A stretch of DNA of 64,000 nucleotides from Actinospica robiniae DSM 44927 (GCF_000504285.1 NZ_KI632511.1:7112154-7176153), one strand, 5' to 3'; shown: positions 50,844 to 60,133, counted from the stretch's first letter. The notes: generated by a model not told the origin, from the letters alone. Program-made: numbers and translations.

Positions 50844-53032
50844 GATGCAACCGTCCCGAATGCGGTCGTGGCGAGATCGACGACGAAGGGTTCTGCACGG
50901 TCTGCGACATGCCGCCGGTGTCTGTGCCCGCACCAACTCCGCCCGCGCTCCCGCGCGAGAAGCCGCGCACGCCCGCCGCTGCGTCGGAGCCGGCCGGCCC
51001 CGCCGGGAAGGTCGGGGTGGCACAGGTCCGACCGGACCCATGGTGGGGCCTGGCCCTCGCCCGTACCGACCTCGTCCCGCCCGAGGAAGACGTGGACCCG
51101 GACGCGCCGCCGAGCGAGTCGCATCGCTACTGCGCGAACCCCGCCTGCCCGGCGCCGGTCGGGCGCGCCGGCGCTGACGGATCTCCCGGCCGGCTCAAGG
51201 GATTCTGCCCGGAGTGCGGCGACGCCTTCGACTTCACCCAGCCCTGGACCGGACAGGTCATCGCCCGGCGCTACGAGGTCAAGCGCGTGCTCGGCGCGGG
51301 CGGCCAGGGCAAGACGTACCTCGTGCGCGACCGCAATCTCGACGCGGACGTGGTGGTCAAGTCGCTGTGGCGCCCGAAGGACGAGACCGGCAGGCTTGAG
51401 CGCAACGCCCTGGTCGGCCTGCGCCACGACAGCATCGTACGGATCCTGAGTTACGAGCCGGACGAGCCGTACGAGCTCAACGGCCCCTACCTCGTACTCG
51501 AATACGTGCCCGGTTCCCGGCTTTCGGCCCGGCCCGAGGAACCTCTCGACGTCATCCTCGGCCACGGCCTGCAGATCCTGCAGGCCCTCGACTACCTGCA
51601 CGCTCGCGGCCTGCTGCACTGCGACGTGAATCCCTCGAACGTCATGCGGTTCGCCGAGCCGACCGGGGACGGGATCCGCGACCGGGTGCGGCTGATCGAC
51701 TTCGGCGCCGTGCGCACGCTGGCCGACACGACCCCGGTCAGCGTGTACACCGCGCCCTTCGCGCCGCCCTCGTCGGAGGGCGTGCGCGGGCCCGACCCGG
51801 AGATGCTGCGGCCCACCCGCGGCTTCGACCTGTTCTGCCTCGGCCGGACGCTGCAAGAACTCTGCCGCGAACCGCTGCGCGATCGGGTCACCGACCCGGG
51901 CGTCGACGCATTGAACCGTTTGCTGCTGCGCGCCACTGACGTCACCGTGCCCGCGCGCCGCTTCGTTACCGCGCGCCAGTTCGCCGAGCAGCTGAGCGGG
52001 GTGATCCGGCAGGTCGTCGCGGCGCCGCCGGAGGGCCGACGGGTGACCAGGCCCTCGATGCTGTTCGGTTCGATGACCGAGTCGCTGCACGGCGGTCTCG
52101 GCGCCCCGCGCCCGATCGCACACTGGGTCGAGGCGCGGCTCAGCTCGCCCCGGGCGTTGCAGATCGCGCAGCCGTTCAGCTTCCCGCGGTATCAGGACAT
52201 TGTCGCAGCGCTGCCGATGCCGCTGGAGGATCCGGACGACGATCCGCGCGAGGCCGAGCGGATCCGCAGCGTGCTCGCCGCCTGCCGCGCCGAGCTGCGC
52301 CGCGGGTCGGCCGACGAGTCGGACGACGTGCTGAGGCAGGCCGCGTTGCCGGATTGGCACTGGCTGCGCGGCTGGTACGACGGGCTGATCTCGCTAGTCC
52401 GGCAGCGGCCGCAGGAAGCCGCCGCGAACTTCGGATCCGTGCGCGACATGCTGCCCGGCGAGCTCATCCCGCTGCTCGCGCTCGGGCTGTGCGCCGAGTT
52501 GGCCGGCGATCCGGTGGTGGCCCGGCTGCACTACCAGACGGTGTCCGACACGGCCCCCGCGCTCGGCGCCGCCGGCTTCGGCCTGGCCCGCGCGCTTCTA
52601 CTGATCGGGCATCGCGGCCAGGCGGTGGCGGTAGCCGACCGGCTGGCCCAGGAATTCCGCTTCGAACGCGAGGCCTCGATCGCGGCGATCAGACTCCTGA
52701 CTGCCTGCCCGGAGCCACCCGGCGCCGAGGCGTTGCCCCCGCCGGACGAGGCGGACCTGCGCCACGCCGAGGAGCGGCTAGGCGTCCTCGACGTGGACGA
52801 GCGCGTAAGGACTCTGATGGAGGTGGAGATCCAGCACGCGCGCTTCCGGGCCGGCGGCGAGACGATGGACCTTTCCGACCGGATCCGGGAGACCGCGCAG
52901 CATGCGCTGATCGAGCGGGACTTCGTGGCCATGGTGGATCTGGCCAACAAGCTGCGTCCGCCGATCGAATGGCGGCTGCGCGGAATTCCGCCGAGAATGG
53001 GCGATTCCGGCCGCATCAAGCACGAGAACTGA
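50840..53032 (+). CDS. PknG-like serine/threonine protein kinase
   Basis: Kinase of 730 aa. The N-terminus has a zinc ribbon (C3, C8, C19, C22) and a second Cys set in CANPACP ... CPECGDAFDF. The kinase domain runs from about residue 145: glycine loop LGAGGQGKTYLVRD, lysine in DVVVKSLW (about 172), catalytic loop HCDVNPSNVMR (about 260) and LIDFGAVR. The rest is helical and TPR-like. Zinc site, kinase and TPR in this order, and the HCDxNPxN loop, match PknG rather than membrane PknB-type kinases. It overlaps the protease gene by 4 nt (ATGA). Confidence 0.9.
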   Translation: MRCNRPECGRGEIDDEGFCTVCDMPPVSVPAPTPPALPREKPRTPAAASEPAGPAGKVGVAQVRPDPWWGLALARTDLVPPEEDVDPDAPPSESHRYCANPACPAPVGRAGADGSPGRLKGFCPECGDAFDFTQPWTGQVIARRYEVKRVLGAGGQGKTYLVRDRNLDADVVVKSLWRPKDETGRLERNALVGLRHDSIVRILSYEPDEPYELNGPYLVLEYVPGSRLSARPEEPLDVILGHGLQILQALDYLHARGLLHCDVNPSNVMRFAEPTGDGIRDRVRLIDFGAVRTLADTTPVSVYTAPFAPPSSEGVRGPDPEMLRPTRGFDLFCLGRTLQELCREPLRDRVTDPGVDALNRLLLRATDVTVPARRFVTARQFAEQLSGVIRQVVAAPPEGRRVTRPSMLFGSMTESLHGGLGAPRPIAHWVEARLSSPRALQIAQPFSFPRYQDIVAALPMPLEDPDDDPREAERIRSVLAACRAELRRGSADESDDVLRQAALPDWHWLRGWYDGLISLVRQRPQEAAANFGSVRDMLPGELIPLLALGLCAELAGDPVVARLHYQTVSDTAPALGAAGFGLARALLLIGHRGQAVAVADRLAQEFRFEREASIAAIRLLTACPEPPGAEALPPPDEADLRHAEERLGVLDVDERVRTLMEVEIQHARFRAGGETMDLSDRIRETAQHALIERDFVAMVDLANKLRPPIEWRLRGIPPRMGDSGRIKHEN

Positions 53033-53070
53033 TACGCTGGCCGATCAGCGGAACCTGGGACGGGTCGGGG

Positions 53071-54576
53071 TTGGGAACGTTGAGGGAACCTGAGCTGCGC
53101 TTCGACGCGCGCGGACTGCGGTTCACCGTGGAGGTCTTCGGCACCGAGGACCTGCCCTTGGACGCCAAGCGTCTGGACGTGCTGCTGACCGTGCGCAGCC
53201 ACGCCGACGCCCGGACGCCCCCCGATCGAAGCCCCTTCGCCGAAGTGCTCGTGATGGACCGCTCGCTCTCGATGGCCTCGGCGGGCAAGATGGGCGAGGC
53301 GAAGCGGGCGGCCTGCGCCGCCGTGGACGCGCTGCCGGATGGCTCGTATCTCGCCGTCGTCGCGGGCAATCACGAGGCCTCGGTGCTCTTCCCGCTCGCC
53401 GGCGGCCTCATTCGGGTCGATCCGGCGACGCGGCGCGCGGCTAAGGAGCGCATACGAGGCCTGACGCCCCGGGGTGGGACCAGGATCGGCCGCTGGCTGC
53501 GCCGCGCCGATGAGCTGTTCGCCGCGGTGGACGCCGGAATCGTGCGCCACGCGGCGCTGTACACCGACGGCCGCAACGAACACGAGACTGCGCAGGAACT
53601 CGACGCCGCGCTCGCGGCGTGCGCGAACCACTTCGTCTGCGACGCGCGCGGACTCGGCGAGGACTGGAACTACGCCGAGCTGCTGCGGATCACCGAGGCC
53701 CTGCACGGCGCGGCCGGAGCCGTCATCGAGGTTTCTGATCTGGCCGAGGACTTCGCCGCGCTGATGGCCGACGTACGGCGTCTGGTAACGCCGAGGGTCT
53801 ACCTCGGGCTGCATCTCAACGAACGATTCGAGCTCGGATTCGTCCGGCAGTCCCGGCCGATCGAGGTGGACCTGACCGCGCAAGCTCAGCACGAGGGCCA
53901 GGACGTGCAGGTGCCGCTGGGTTCCTGGGCGGCCGAGACGCGCGAGTACCGGCTTTCGCTGCGGGTCGATCCGGACCGCCTGGAGGTCGGCCAGCAGCTG
54001 CGGGCCCTCCGCGTGACCATGCTGGCCGACGCGGCGGACGGCACCCGTGAGCCGCGTTCCGAGACGGTCTCGGTGCGAGCGCGTCGCCTCGCCACGGCCG
54101 ATGCCCCGGGGCCGCAGTCCGCGCCGTTGACCAGAGAAGAACGCATGCACGACCTGGGCATGGCGATGCGGGCGTGCGCGAAAGCCTTCGTGGACAAGCG
54201 TTTCGCCGTCGCGGACCGGGAACTGCGCGAGGCGATCAGGCTAGCCCGGGCCCTCGGCGCCACCGAACGGCTGCGGCTGCTCGAATCCCTCGCCCTCGTC
54301 GGCGAGGACGGCGCGCTGGTGGTCGACCCCAAGAAGCGCGCGCTCATCCAACAGCTCGGTATCGAGTCCACCCATACCGGCCCGGTGCCGGAGGATCTGC
54401 TGCGGGACACGGACGTCCCCGCCGCGCCGCTCACTCTCTATGCCCGGCTGATATCCCGAGTCTGCCCGCAGTGCGGGGAGACCACCACCGGGCTGAAGGT
54501 GCGGATCTGCGAGAGCTGCGGGCACCGGTTCGCCGCCGCTGCCGACCACGACGACGATGCGGGTGGTCCGTCGTGA
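53071..54576 (+). CDS. von Willebrand factor A-domain protein with C-terminal zinc ribbon
   Basis: About 501 aa, cytoplasmic. The VWA domain has an intact MIDAS: VLVMDRSLSMAS (D-x-S-x-S), a threonine in GGTRIGRWL, and ALYTDGRNE. It is followed by a beta-sandwich-like region and a helical part. The end is a zinc ribbon, CPQCGETTTG ... CESCGHRF, echoing the ribbon of the kinase. The start is uncertain: no ATG or GTG exists near the conserved N-terminus, and TTG 53071 or TTG 53080 with a G-rich upstream stretch is the best choice. Its stop overlaps the next GTG. Confidence 0.8.
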   Translation: MGTLREPELRFDARGLRFTVEVFGTEDLPLDAKRLDVLLTVRSHADARTPPDRSPFAEVLVMDRSLSMASAGKMGEAKRAACAAVDALPDGSYLAVVAGNHEASVLFPLAGGLIRVDPATRRAAKERIRGLTPRGGTRIGRWLRRADELFAAVDAGIVRHAALYTDGRNEHETAQELDAALAACANHFVCDARGLGEDWNYAELLRITEALHGAAGAVIEVSDLAEDFAALMADVRRLVTPRVYLGLHLNERFELGFVRQSRPIEVDLTAQAQHEGQDVQVPLGSWAAETREYRLSLRVDPDRLEVGQQLRALRVTMLADAADGTREPRSETVSVRARRLATADAPGPQSAPLTREERMHDLGMAMRACAKAFVDKRFAVADRELREAIRLARALGATERLRLLESLALVGEDGALVVDPKKRALIQQLGIESTHTGPVPEDLLRDTDVPAAPLTLYARLISRVCPQCGETTTGLKVRICESCGHRFAAAADHDDDAGGPS

Positions 54577-55535
54577 CGCGGCTCGGGCGTTTCCCGCGCG
54601 CGGTCTCGCGCTGGTCGGCGCGCTCCCTCCGGGACCTGCGCGCCAGCCACCCGGTAAGAGTCCTGCGGATCATGCGCAACCTCATGCTGGCCGCCGTCGT
54701 CAGCACCCTGCTCCTCTGCTTCGGCACAGCCGTGGTGGCCCACCATCGGATCTCCGCCGCCATCCAGACCGAGCGGGCGATGGCGGACGTCGCCGACGCG
54801 CAGAGCACGGTGCAGAAGGCGAGCAACGAGCTGTACGCGGCCTTCCATCAGGGCGACCCGTCACTGACCGGCACAGGCACGGCCTTCGGCACCGACACCG
54901 CCAAAGCGGCGCAGGACCTCGCCGATGCAGTTCGAGACAGCGACGCCGCCGGGGTGCGCGGAGAACAGGAGCTCTCGTTCGTCCAAGGCCAGCTGCAGGT
55001 CTGCGAACGGCTGGCCGATGCCGCAGTGCTCGAATACGCCGAGGTGCGCGACCCCGACGTGGTCACCTCGCCCACCGGATGCCTGACCGACCACGACCAG
55101 ACGACGGCTTCCGGCGCCCGCCTGCCGGACACCGGCGGCCTGACCGCCGCGCTCCTCGACCTCAGGCAGTTGGAGGAGGAGACGTTGACTGCCCAGCAAA
55201 CCTCGTTCTGGCTGCACCCGCTGCGTTTCGTCGGGCTGCTGCTCGCGCCGACGATCGTCATGCTGGCCCTGCTGATCGGCACGGCCGGCCTGCTTGCCCG
55301 GCACTTCCGCCGCTTCATCAGCCCTCTGCTTCTCGCGGCGGCGGCCGACTCCGCGATCGTCGCCGTCGTCCTCAGCATCCTGAGCGCGGCCGACGACGGG
55401 CGCCTGTCCGCGAATCCGTGGACAGCGCATCCGGTGACGATGGCGGTCGAGGGCGTCCTGCTCATCGGGGCGTTGCTGCTGATCTACTTCGGCTACCGCC
55501 CCCGCCTGGCCGAGTACAGGTTCCGCCCGCGATGA
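54573..55535 (+). CDS. Four-helix membrane sensor-like protein
   Basis: Protein of 320 aa. A basic N-terminus precedes one transmembrane helix (about residues 33-55, LMLAAVVSTLLLCFGTAVV), an extracytoplasmic helical domain of about 120 residues with two cysteines, and three more helices (about 190-215, 225-248, 268-290). This layout resembles chemoreceptor-like ligand domains and the GlnX protein that couples a solute-binding lipoprotein to PknG in mycobacteria; homology was not tested. GTG 54573 overlaps the VWA stop (GTGA), and the lipoprotein ATG overlaps its own stop. Confidence 0.72.
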   Translation: MTRLGRFPRAVSRWSARSLRDLRASHPVRVLRIMRNLMLAAVVSTLLLCFGTAVVAHHRISAAIQTERAMADVADAQSTVQKASNELYAAFHQGDPSLTGTGTAFGTDTAKAAQDLADAVRDSDAAGVRGEQELSFVQGQLQVCERLADAAVLEYAEVRDPDVVTSPTGCLTDHDQTTASGARLPDTGGLTAALLDLRQLEEETLTAQQTSFWLHPLRFVGLLLAPTIVMLALLIGTAGLLARHFRRFISPLLLAAAADSAIVAVVLSILSAADDGRLSANPWTAHPVTMAVEGVLLIGALLLIYFGYRPRLAEYRFRPR

Positions 55536-56812
55536 ACACGAGAATGAAGAAGACTGCGATCGCGCGCGGCGCCGCGGCACTCGGCCTGCTCATCGCGGCG
55601 GCCGGCTGCGGCACGGCCGCGCAGACCAGCGCGCAGGTGACCATCATGGTGCCCTGGAGCGGCACCGAGTTCGACGCGTTCTACCGCGTCATCCAGGACT
55701 TCCAGAACTCCACTCACATCCACGTGAACGTGGAGGTCACCCGCGCCCAGACGGAACAGCTCGCCGCGGCCGTGGGCGCCGACGCCCCGCCCGACCTGGC
55801 CGTGCTGCCGAGCGTCGGCGAGGTGGACCAGGACGCGAAGGCGGGCGCGCTCCAGCCGATCCAAGGCGTCGCGTCGAGCGACTTCCTCGAGCCCTTCAGC
55901 GGCCTGATGACCGTCGACGGCAAGGTCTACGCCGTACCCGTCAAAGCCGACGTCAAAAGCCTGATTTGGTACGATCCGCAATACACGGCGGCGCCGCCCG
56001 CCGACGTGTCCGGGCTGCAGACGCTCGCCGCCGGTCATAGCGGATTCTGGTGCCTGGGCGTGGAATCCGGACCGACCTCGGGCTGGCCGGGCGCCGACTG
56101 GATCGCAGACCTCTACCTCGCGAAGAACGGCACGACCGCCTACGAGAACTGGCTGACCGGCACGTCGGCGCAGTGGCAGACGGTCAGGGGCGCCTGGACC
56201 GAGTGGGCGGACCTGGTCGACGGCAGCACCAAGAACGCCGCGACCACCCCGTTCGGCGATGCCGCCGCCGGAATGACCGCGAACAGCCGCCCGAGGTGCG
56301 AACTCGCGCACGGCGCACTGGCCGCCATGGCCTTCTCCAGCGACCTCAAGCCGGGAAAGGACTACGACTTCGTCGCCCCGGCCTCGTCCACCCCGCTCGA
56401 AGTGTCCGCCGACTTCCTGGGCATGTTCACCAGGGACAATCCCGCCGCGGTCACGCTGATGCAGTACCTCACGAGCAAGTCCGCGCAGATCGCATGGGTC
56501 AAGGGCGACGGCTACGCCTTCTCCGCGAACAAGGAGGTGCCGAACGACGTCTACCCCGGCCCGGTGGAGCAGCGCATCGCCGGCCTGCTGCGGCCGAGCT
56601 CCGGCCACCCCCTGTGCTTCGGCGCCGCGGACATGATGACGCCCGACATGTCCACCGCGTTCTACCAGGCCGTCATGAACTTCGTGGAAGCGCCGACCCC
56701 GCGCGACCAGACGATCACCGGCCTGCTCGACGGCCTGCAGACCAGCCAGACCAGCCAGCCCTCTGACACCCCGCAGATCAGCCCCGGCGCGATCTGCTCC
56801 AGCCCGAGCTGA
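55532..56812 (+). CDS. Extracellular solute-binding lipoprotein without transporter
   Basis: Lipoprotein of 426 aa with lipobox AAAGC and lipidated C26. The mature part is a family 1 (MalE-like) solute-binding fold: VTIMVPWSGTEFDAFYRVIQ, PPDLAVLPSVGEVDQDAKAG, and VYAVPVKADVKSLIWYDPQ in the hinge region. No permease or ATPase gene is adjacent, so a sensing role with the membrane protein just upstream is more likely than import. ATG 55532 overlaps that gene's stop by 4 nt. The Thr/Ser/Gln-rich tail ends with a cysteine. Confidence 0.85.
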   Translation: MNTRMKKTAIARGAAALGLLIAAAGCGTAAQTSAQVTIMVPWSGTEFDAFYRVIQDFQNSTHIHVNVEVTRAQTEQLAAAVGADAPPDLAVLPSVGEVDQDAKAGALQPIQGVASSDFLEPFSGLMTVDGKVYAVPVKADVKSLIWYDPQYTAAPPADVSGLQTLAAGHSGFWCLGVESGPTSGWPGADWIADLYLAKNGTTAYENWLTGTSAQWQTVRGAWTEWADLVDGSTKNAATTPFGDAAAGMTANSRPRCELAHGALAAMAFSSDLKPGKDYDFVAPASSTPLEVSADFLGMFTRDNPAAVTLMQYLTSKSAQIAWVKGDGYAFSANKEVPNDVYPGPVEQRIAGLLRPSSGHPLCFGAADMMTPDMSTAFYQAVMNFVEAPTPRDQTITGLLDGLQTSQTSQPSDTPQISPGAICSSPS

Positions 56813-56825
56813 CCCGGGAGCCGCT

Positions 56826-57149
56826 ATGCCCGAAATCGTGGAGTTCACCCTCGCCGACGGCGCGAAGGTGGCCGTGAGCCCGGCCCGCCCGCGCGGCGGC
56901 AGCACCCCCATCGGCCTCGGCGAGCGGATGGAGGTGGCCGAGAAGACGCTGCGCCAGGCCATCGCCCCGGTCACCGCGGCCGCCGCCGAGATGCTCGAGG
57001 ACTTCCGCCGCCTCGCCCACCCCGACGAGGTGGAGATCTCCTTCGGCGTCGCGCTGGACGGCAAACTCGGCGGCATCATCGTCGGCGCCAGCGCCGGCGC
57101 CCACCTCGAGGTCAAGCTCCGCTGGCGGCCGGTCAAGGCAGAGGACTGA
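56826..57149 (+). CDS. Trypsin-co-occurring (CU044_2847 family) protein
   Basis: Protein of 107 aa. The beta-rich start MPEIVEFTLADGAKVAVSPA and the end VEISFGVALDGKLGGIIVGA, joined by a helix (MEVAEKTLRQAIAPVTAAAA), match the small family that co-occurs with trypsin-like peptidases in actinobacteria (trypco domain 1). It follows the lipoprotein by 13 nt with GGGAG upstream. Its presence ties the end of this operon to the protease gene at its start. It is thought to bind or regulate the protease; no direct evidence is visible here. Confidence 0.82.
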   Translation: MPEIVEFTLADGAKVAVSPARPRGGSTPIGLGERMEVAEKTLRQAIAPVTAAAAEMLEDFRRLAHPDEVEISFGVALDGKLGGIIVGASAGAHLEVKLRWRPVKAED

Positions 57150-57244
57150 TGCCCGGCGGGCGTCACCGGTTCGGATCCCAGCGGATGCCGACGCCCGGCC
57201 GCGCGTGATGCGCTGGAGGGGACGACGACCAGCGAGGATGAACG

Positions 57245-58300
57245 ATGGCACTGCCGGTCACGCCCCCGATCGAGCCGATGCTCGCGAAGTCCGCGGCCAC
57301 CGTGCCCACCGGCGGATACCTCTACGAGCCCAAGTGGGACGGCTTCCGCTGCCTGATCTTCCGCGACGGCGACGAGATCGAGCTCGGCAGCCGCGGCGGC
57401 AAATCCCTCACCCGCTACTTCCCCGAGCTGGTCCGGTCCCTGGCCGAGGCGCTGCCGCCGCGCTGCGTGCTGGACGGTGAGATCGTCGTCGTCCAGGGCA
57501 GCCGGCTCGACTTCGACCGGCTCTCCGAGCGCATCCACCCGGCCGAATCGCGCATCAAGCTGCTGGCTGAGCAGATCCCTGCCACGTTCGTGGCCTTCGA
57601 CCTGCTCGCCCTCGACGACGAGGACCTGACGCACCGTCCGCTGATCGAGCGGCACGAAGCGCTCAGCCGCCTGTTCGCCGACCGCTCGCACCCGCACGTG
57701 CGCGTCTCCAACGCCACCGAGGACGTCGACCTCGCCCGGACCTGGTTCGAGACCTTCGAAGGCGCCGGCCTGGACGGCGTCGTCGCCAAGCGGCTCGAGG
57801 ACCCCTACCGCCCCGGCGAGCGCAGCATGGTGAAGATCAAGCACGAGCGCACTGCCGACGTCGTCGTGGCCGGATACCGCTTCCACAAGTCCGGCCCGAT
57901 CGTCGGATCCCTGATGCTCGGCCTGTACCTCGAAGACGGCGTGCTCAATTACGTCGGCGGCGCCAGTGCGTTCACCATGGCCCGCCGTGCCGCGCTGATC
58001 GACGAACTCGCCCCGCTCGTGCTCGAAGAGGGCGCCGAGCACCCCTGGCTCGGCGAGGACGACGGCGCCCATCGGCGCCCCGGCGCGCTCAACCGCTGGA
58101 ACTCGGCCAAGGACCGCTCCTTCGTGGCGCTGCGCCCCGAGCGAGTGTGCGAAGTGCGCTACGACCAGCTGCAAGGCGACCGGTTCCGGCACAACGCGCG
58201 GTTCGTGCGGTGGCGCAACGACCGCGAGCCCGGCTCCTGCGGATACGACCAGCTCGACGTGCCGGCCGACTACGATCTCGCCGACGTGCTCGGCGCGTGA
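57245..58300 (+). CDS. ligC: ATP-dependent DNA ligase, LigC-type
   Basis: Ligase of 351 aa. The adenylated lysine is in EPKWDGFRC (about K30). Other nucleotidyltransferase motifs are SRGGKSLTRYF, VLDGEIVVV, TFVAFDLLAL, and GLDGVVAKRLEDPYRPG ... MVKIKHERT, followed by an OB-fold. It resembles the short LigC ligases of actinobacteria linked to end-joining or short-patch repair. It converges on a LigD-type polymerase gene 14 bp away, a LigC/PrimC-like pairing. No ku gene lies in the window. Confidence 0.92.
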   Translation: MALPVTPPIEPMLAKSAATVPTGGYLYEPKWDGFRCLIFRDGDEIELGSRGGKSLTRYFPELVRSLAEALPPRCVLDGEIVVVQGSRLDFDRLSERIHPAESRIKLLAEQIPATFVAFDLLALDDEDLTHRPLIERHEALSRLFADRSHPHVRVSNATEDVDLARTWFETFEGAGLDGVVAKRLEDPYRPGERSMVKIKHERTADVVVAGYRFHKSGPIVGSLMLGLYLEDGVLNYVGGASAFTMARRAALIDELAPLVLEEGAEHPWLGEDDGAHRRPGALNRWNSAKDRSFVALRPERVCEVRYDQLQGDRFRHNARFVRWRNDREPGSCGYDQLDVPADYDLADVLGA

Positions 58301-58314
58301 CCTGGGTTCGGTCG

Positions 58315-59346
58315 TCAGTCCGTCTGCCGGGCCTTCGACGGCTGCACCCGCTTCGGCTCGCCGGGCATCTTCGGAAACTCGGGCGGATAGGGCAGATCCC
58401 CGAGGCCCCGGTCCTGTTCATCCCGCTCGGCCATCTCCAATAGCGCGTCCAGCGTCGCGGCCGACTCGTCGATGGCGTTGTGCGCGTCCCCGCGTGAGGC
58501 CAGCAGCCCCGGCACGGTACGCACGGTGAAGTCCTCCGGCGTGACGTCGCCTAAATCGCTCCAGCGCACCGGCATCGAGACCCGGGCATCGGGCACCGCG
58601 CGGGTGGAATAGGCGGCGGCCAGCATCCGGTCGCGGGCCATCTGGTTGAAGTCGACGAAGATCTGCGCGTTGCGCTCCTCCTTCCACCACGACGTGGTGA
58701 ACAGCGCGGGCCGCCGCCGCTCGAGCTCCCGCGCGAGCGCGATCACCGCACGCCGAGTGGAGATGAACGACCACCGCGGCTCGATCCGCACCAGGACGTG
58801 CAGCCCGCGCCCGCCGGAAGTCTTCACGAACGGCACCATGCCCAGCTCCGTCAGCAGCGCCCGCGCCTCCATCGCCGCCTCGACCACCTCGGCGAATTCC
58901 GTGCCCGGCTGCGGATCGAGGTCCAGCCGCAGCTCGTCCGGGTGGTCCGTGTCCTCGCGCCGCACCGGCCAAGGATGCAGCTCCAGCGCGTTCATCTGCA
59001 CCGCCCACACCACCGTGGCCGGCTCGGTGACGCAGACCTCGTTGCCCGTGCGCCCGCTCGGAAAGGTGACCTTCACGGTCTGCAGCCAATCCGGCAGCCC
59101 CTTGTTCGGAGCATGCTTGGTGTAGAACGAGTCGCTCGCGCCCGGATCCGCCCCCAGCCCGCGCGGAAAGCGATGCAGCGCCATCGGCCGCCCCGCCAGC
59201 GCCCGCATCAGCCCCTCGCCCACCGCGACGTAGTACTCGGCGACCTCCAGCTTCGTCACCCCGACCGCCGGGTAGCAGACCCGCTCCGGCGAGGACACGC
59301 GCACGCTGCGCCCCGCCACCTCGACGAAGGTCTCGCTGCTGCTCAT
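58315..59346 (-). CDS. LigD-type polymerase/primase (archaeo-eukaryotic primase fold)
   Basis: Stand-alone PolDom of 343 aa. The metal-binding acids are in LRLDLDPQPG, the SGGRGLHVLV motif follows, and a third acid is probably in FVDFNQMARD; HRFPRG and FYTKHAP are LigD-polymerase hallmarks. The enzyme adds nucleotides or ribonucleotides at break ends before ligation. It lies opposite the ligase gene, the separated-domain version of LigD. The last 30 residues are Pro/Lys-rich. ATG 59346 starts at the conserved N-terminus. Confidence 0.92.
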   Translation of the reverse strand: MSSSETFVEVAGRSVRVSSPERVCYPAVGVTKLEVAEYYVAVGEGLMRALAGRPMALHRFPRGLGADPGASDSFYTKHAPNKGLPDWLQTVKVTFPSGRTGNEVCVTEPATVVWAVQMNALELHPWPVRREDTDHPDELRLDLDPQPGTEFAEVVEAAMEARALLTELGMVPFVKTSGGRGLHVLVRIEPRWSFISTRRAVIALARELERRRPALFTTSWWKEERNAQIFVDFNQMARDRMLAAAYSTRAVPDARVSMPVRWSDLGDVTPEDFTVRTVPGLLASRGDAHNAIDESAATLDALLEMAERDEQDRGLGDLPYPPEFPKMPGEPKRVQPSKARQTD

Positions 59347-59451
59347 GACCGCAGGCTAAGCGCCCGGCCGCGCCGCCGCATGCCGAGCGCTTCCCCGTTC
59401 GGCTCGCGCCCCGACGCCGTCAGCCGACGCCCGACGCCCGACCCGACGCCG

Positions 59452-60081
59452 TCAGCCGACGCCCCTCGGCCGGAACTGGGCGCTGATCCGCGGCCCCACC
59501 GGCCGCGCCGTCTTCGGCACCGCGTGCTCCCAGGTCCGCTGGCAGCTGCCGCCCATCACCACCAGGTCGCCGTGCCCCACCTCGTGCCGCTGCACCGGCC
59601 CGCCGCCGCGGGGCCGCAGCGTGAGCGTGCGCGGCGCCCCGAGCGAGAGGATCGCGACCATCGTGTCCTCCGTGCGCCCGCGCCCGAAGGTGTCGCCGTG
59701 CCACGCCACGCTGTCCCGCCCGTCCCGGTACAGGCACAGGCCGACGCTGCTGAACTCCTCGCCCAACTCGGCCCGGTAGTGCGCGTTCAGCAGCGAGCGG
59801 GCCTCGTCGAGCGCGGATTCGGGCAGCGGGTCCGCCTCGCGGTAGGAGCAGAGCAGCCGCGGCACGTCGACCATCCGGTCGTACATCCGCCGCCGCTCCG
59901 CCCGCCACGGAACCCGCTCGAGGAGCTGCGCGAACAGCTCGTCGGCGCCCGTGATCCAGTGCGGCCGCACGTCCAGCCAGGCTCCCTCGGTCAGCTCGAC
60001 GCGCTGCACCGTGGCGCCGAGCGGCCCGATGGCGATCTCGTCCGCGATGTCCAGCAGCGAGCCCTGCAGAGTTCCGTGCAT
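59452..60081 (-). CDS. AlkB-like Fe(II)/2-oxoglutarate dioxygenase
   Basis: Protein of 209 aa related to the AlkB family that removes alkyl lesions from nucleic acids. Iron ligands are visible as H and D in SVAWHGDTFG and the distal H in RTWEHAVPK, and the 2-oxoglutarate arginine is in PRISAQFRP. LCLYRDGRDSVAWHGD is close to the NLYxdGxDxxxWHsD signature. The ATG at 60081 lies 6 nt after a minus-strand TACCAT (60093-60088) and is probably leaderless. A direct repeat CCGACGCCGTCAGCCGACGC, copies 33 bp apart, spans the stop. Confidence 0.87.
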   Translation of the reverse strand: MHGTLQGSLLDIADEIAIGPLGATVQRVELTEGAWLDVRPHWITGADELFAQLLERVPWRAERRRMYDRMVDVPRLLCSYREADPLPESALDEARSLLNAHYRAELGEEFSSVGLCLYRDGRDSVAWHGDTFGRGRTEDTMVAILSLGAPRTLTLRPRGGGPVQRHEVGHGDLVVMGGSCQRTWEHAVPKTARPVGPRISAQFRPRGVG

Positions 60082-60133
60082 GGCTCCATGGTAACCCGTG
60101 ATCGAACGGGTGTACGAAGAAATTTCAGCGACG

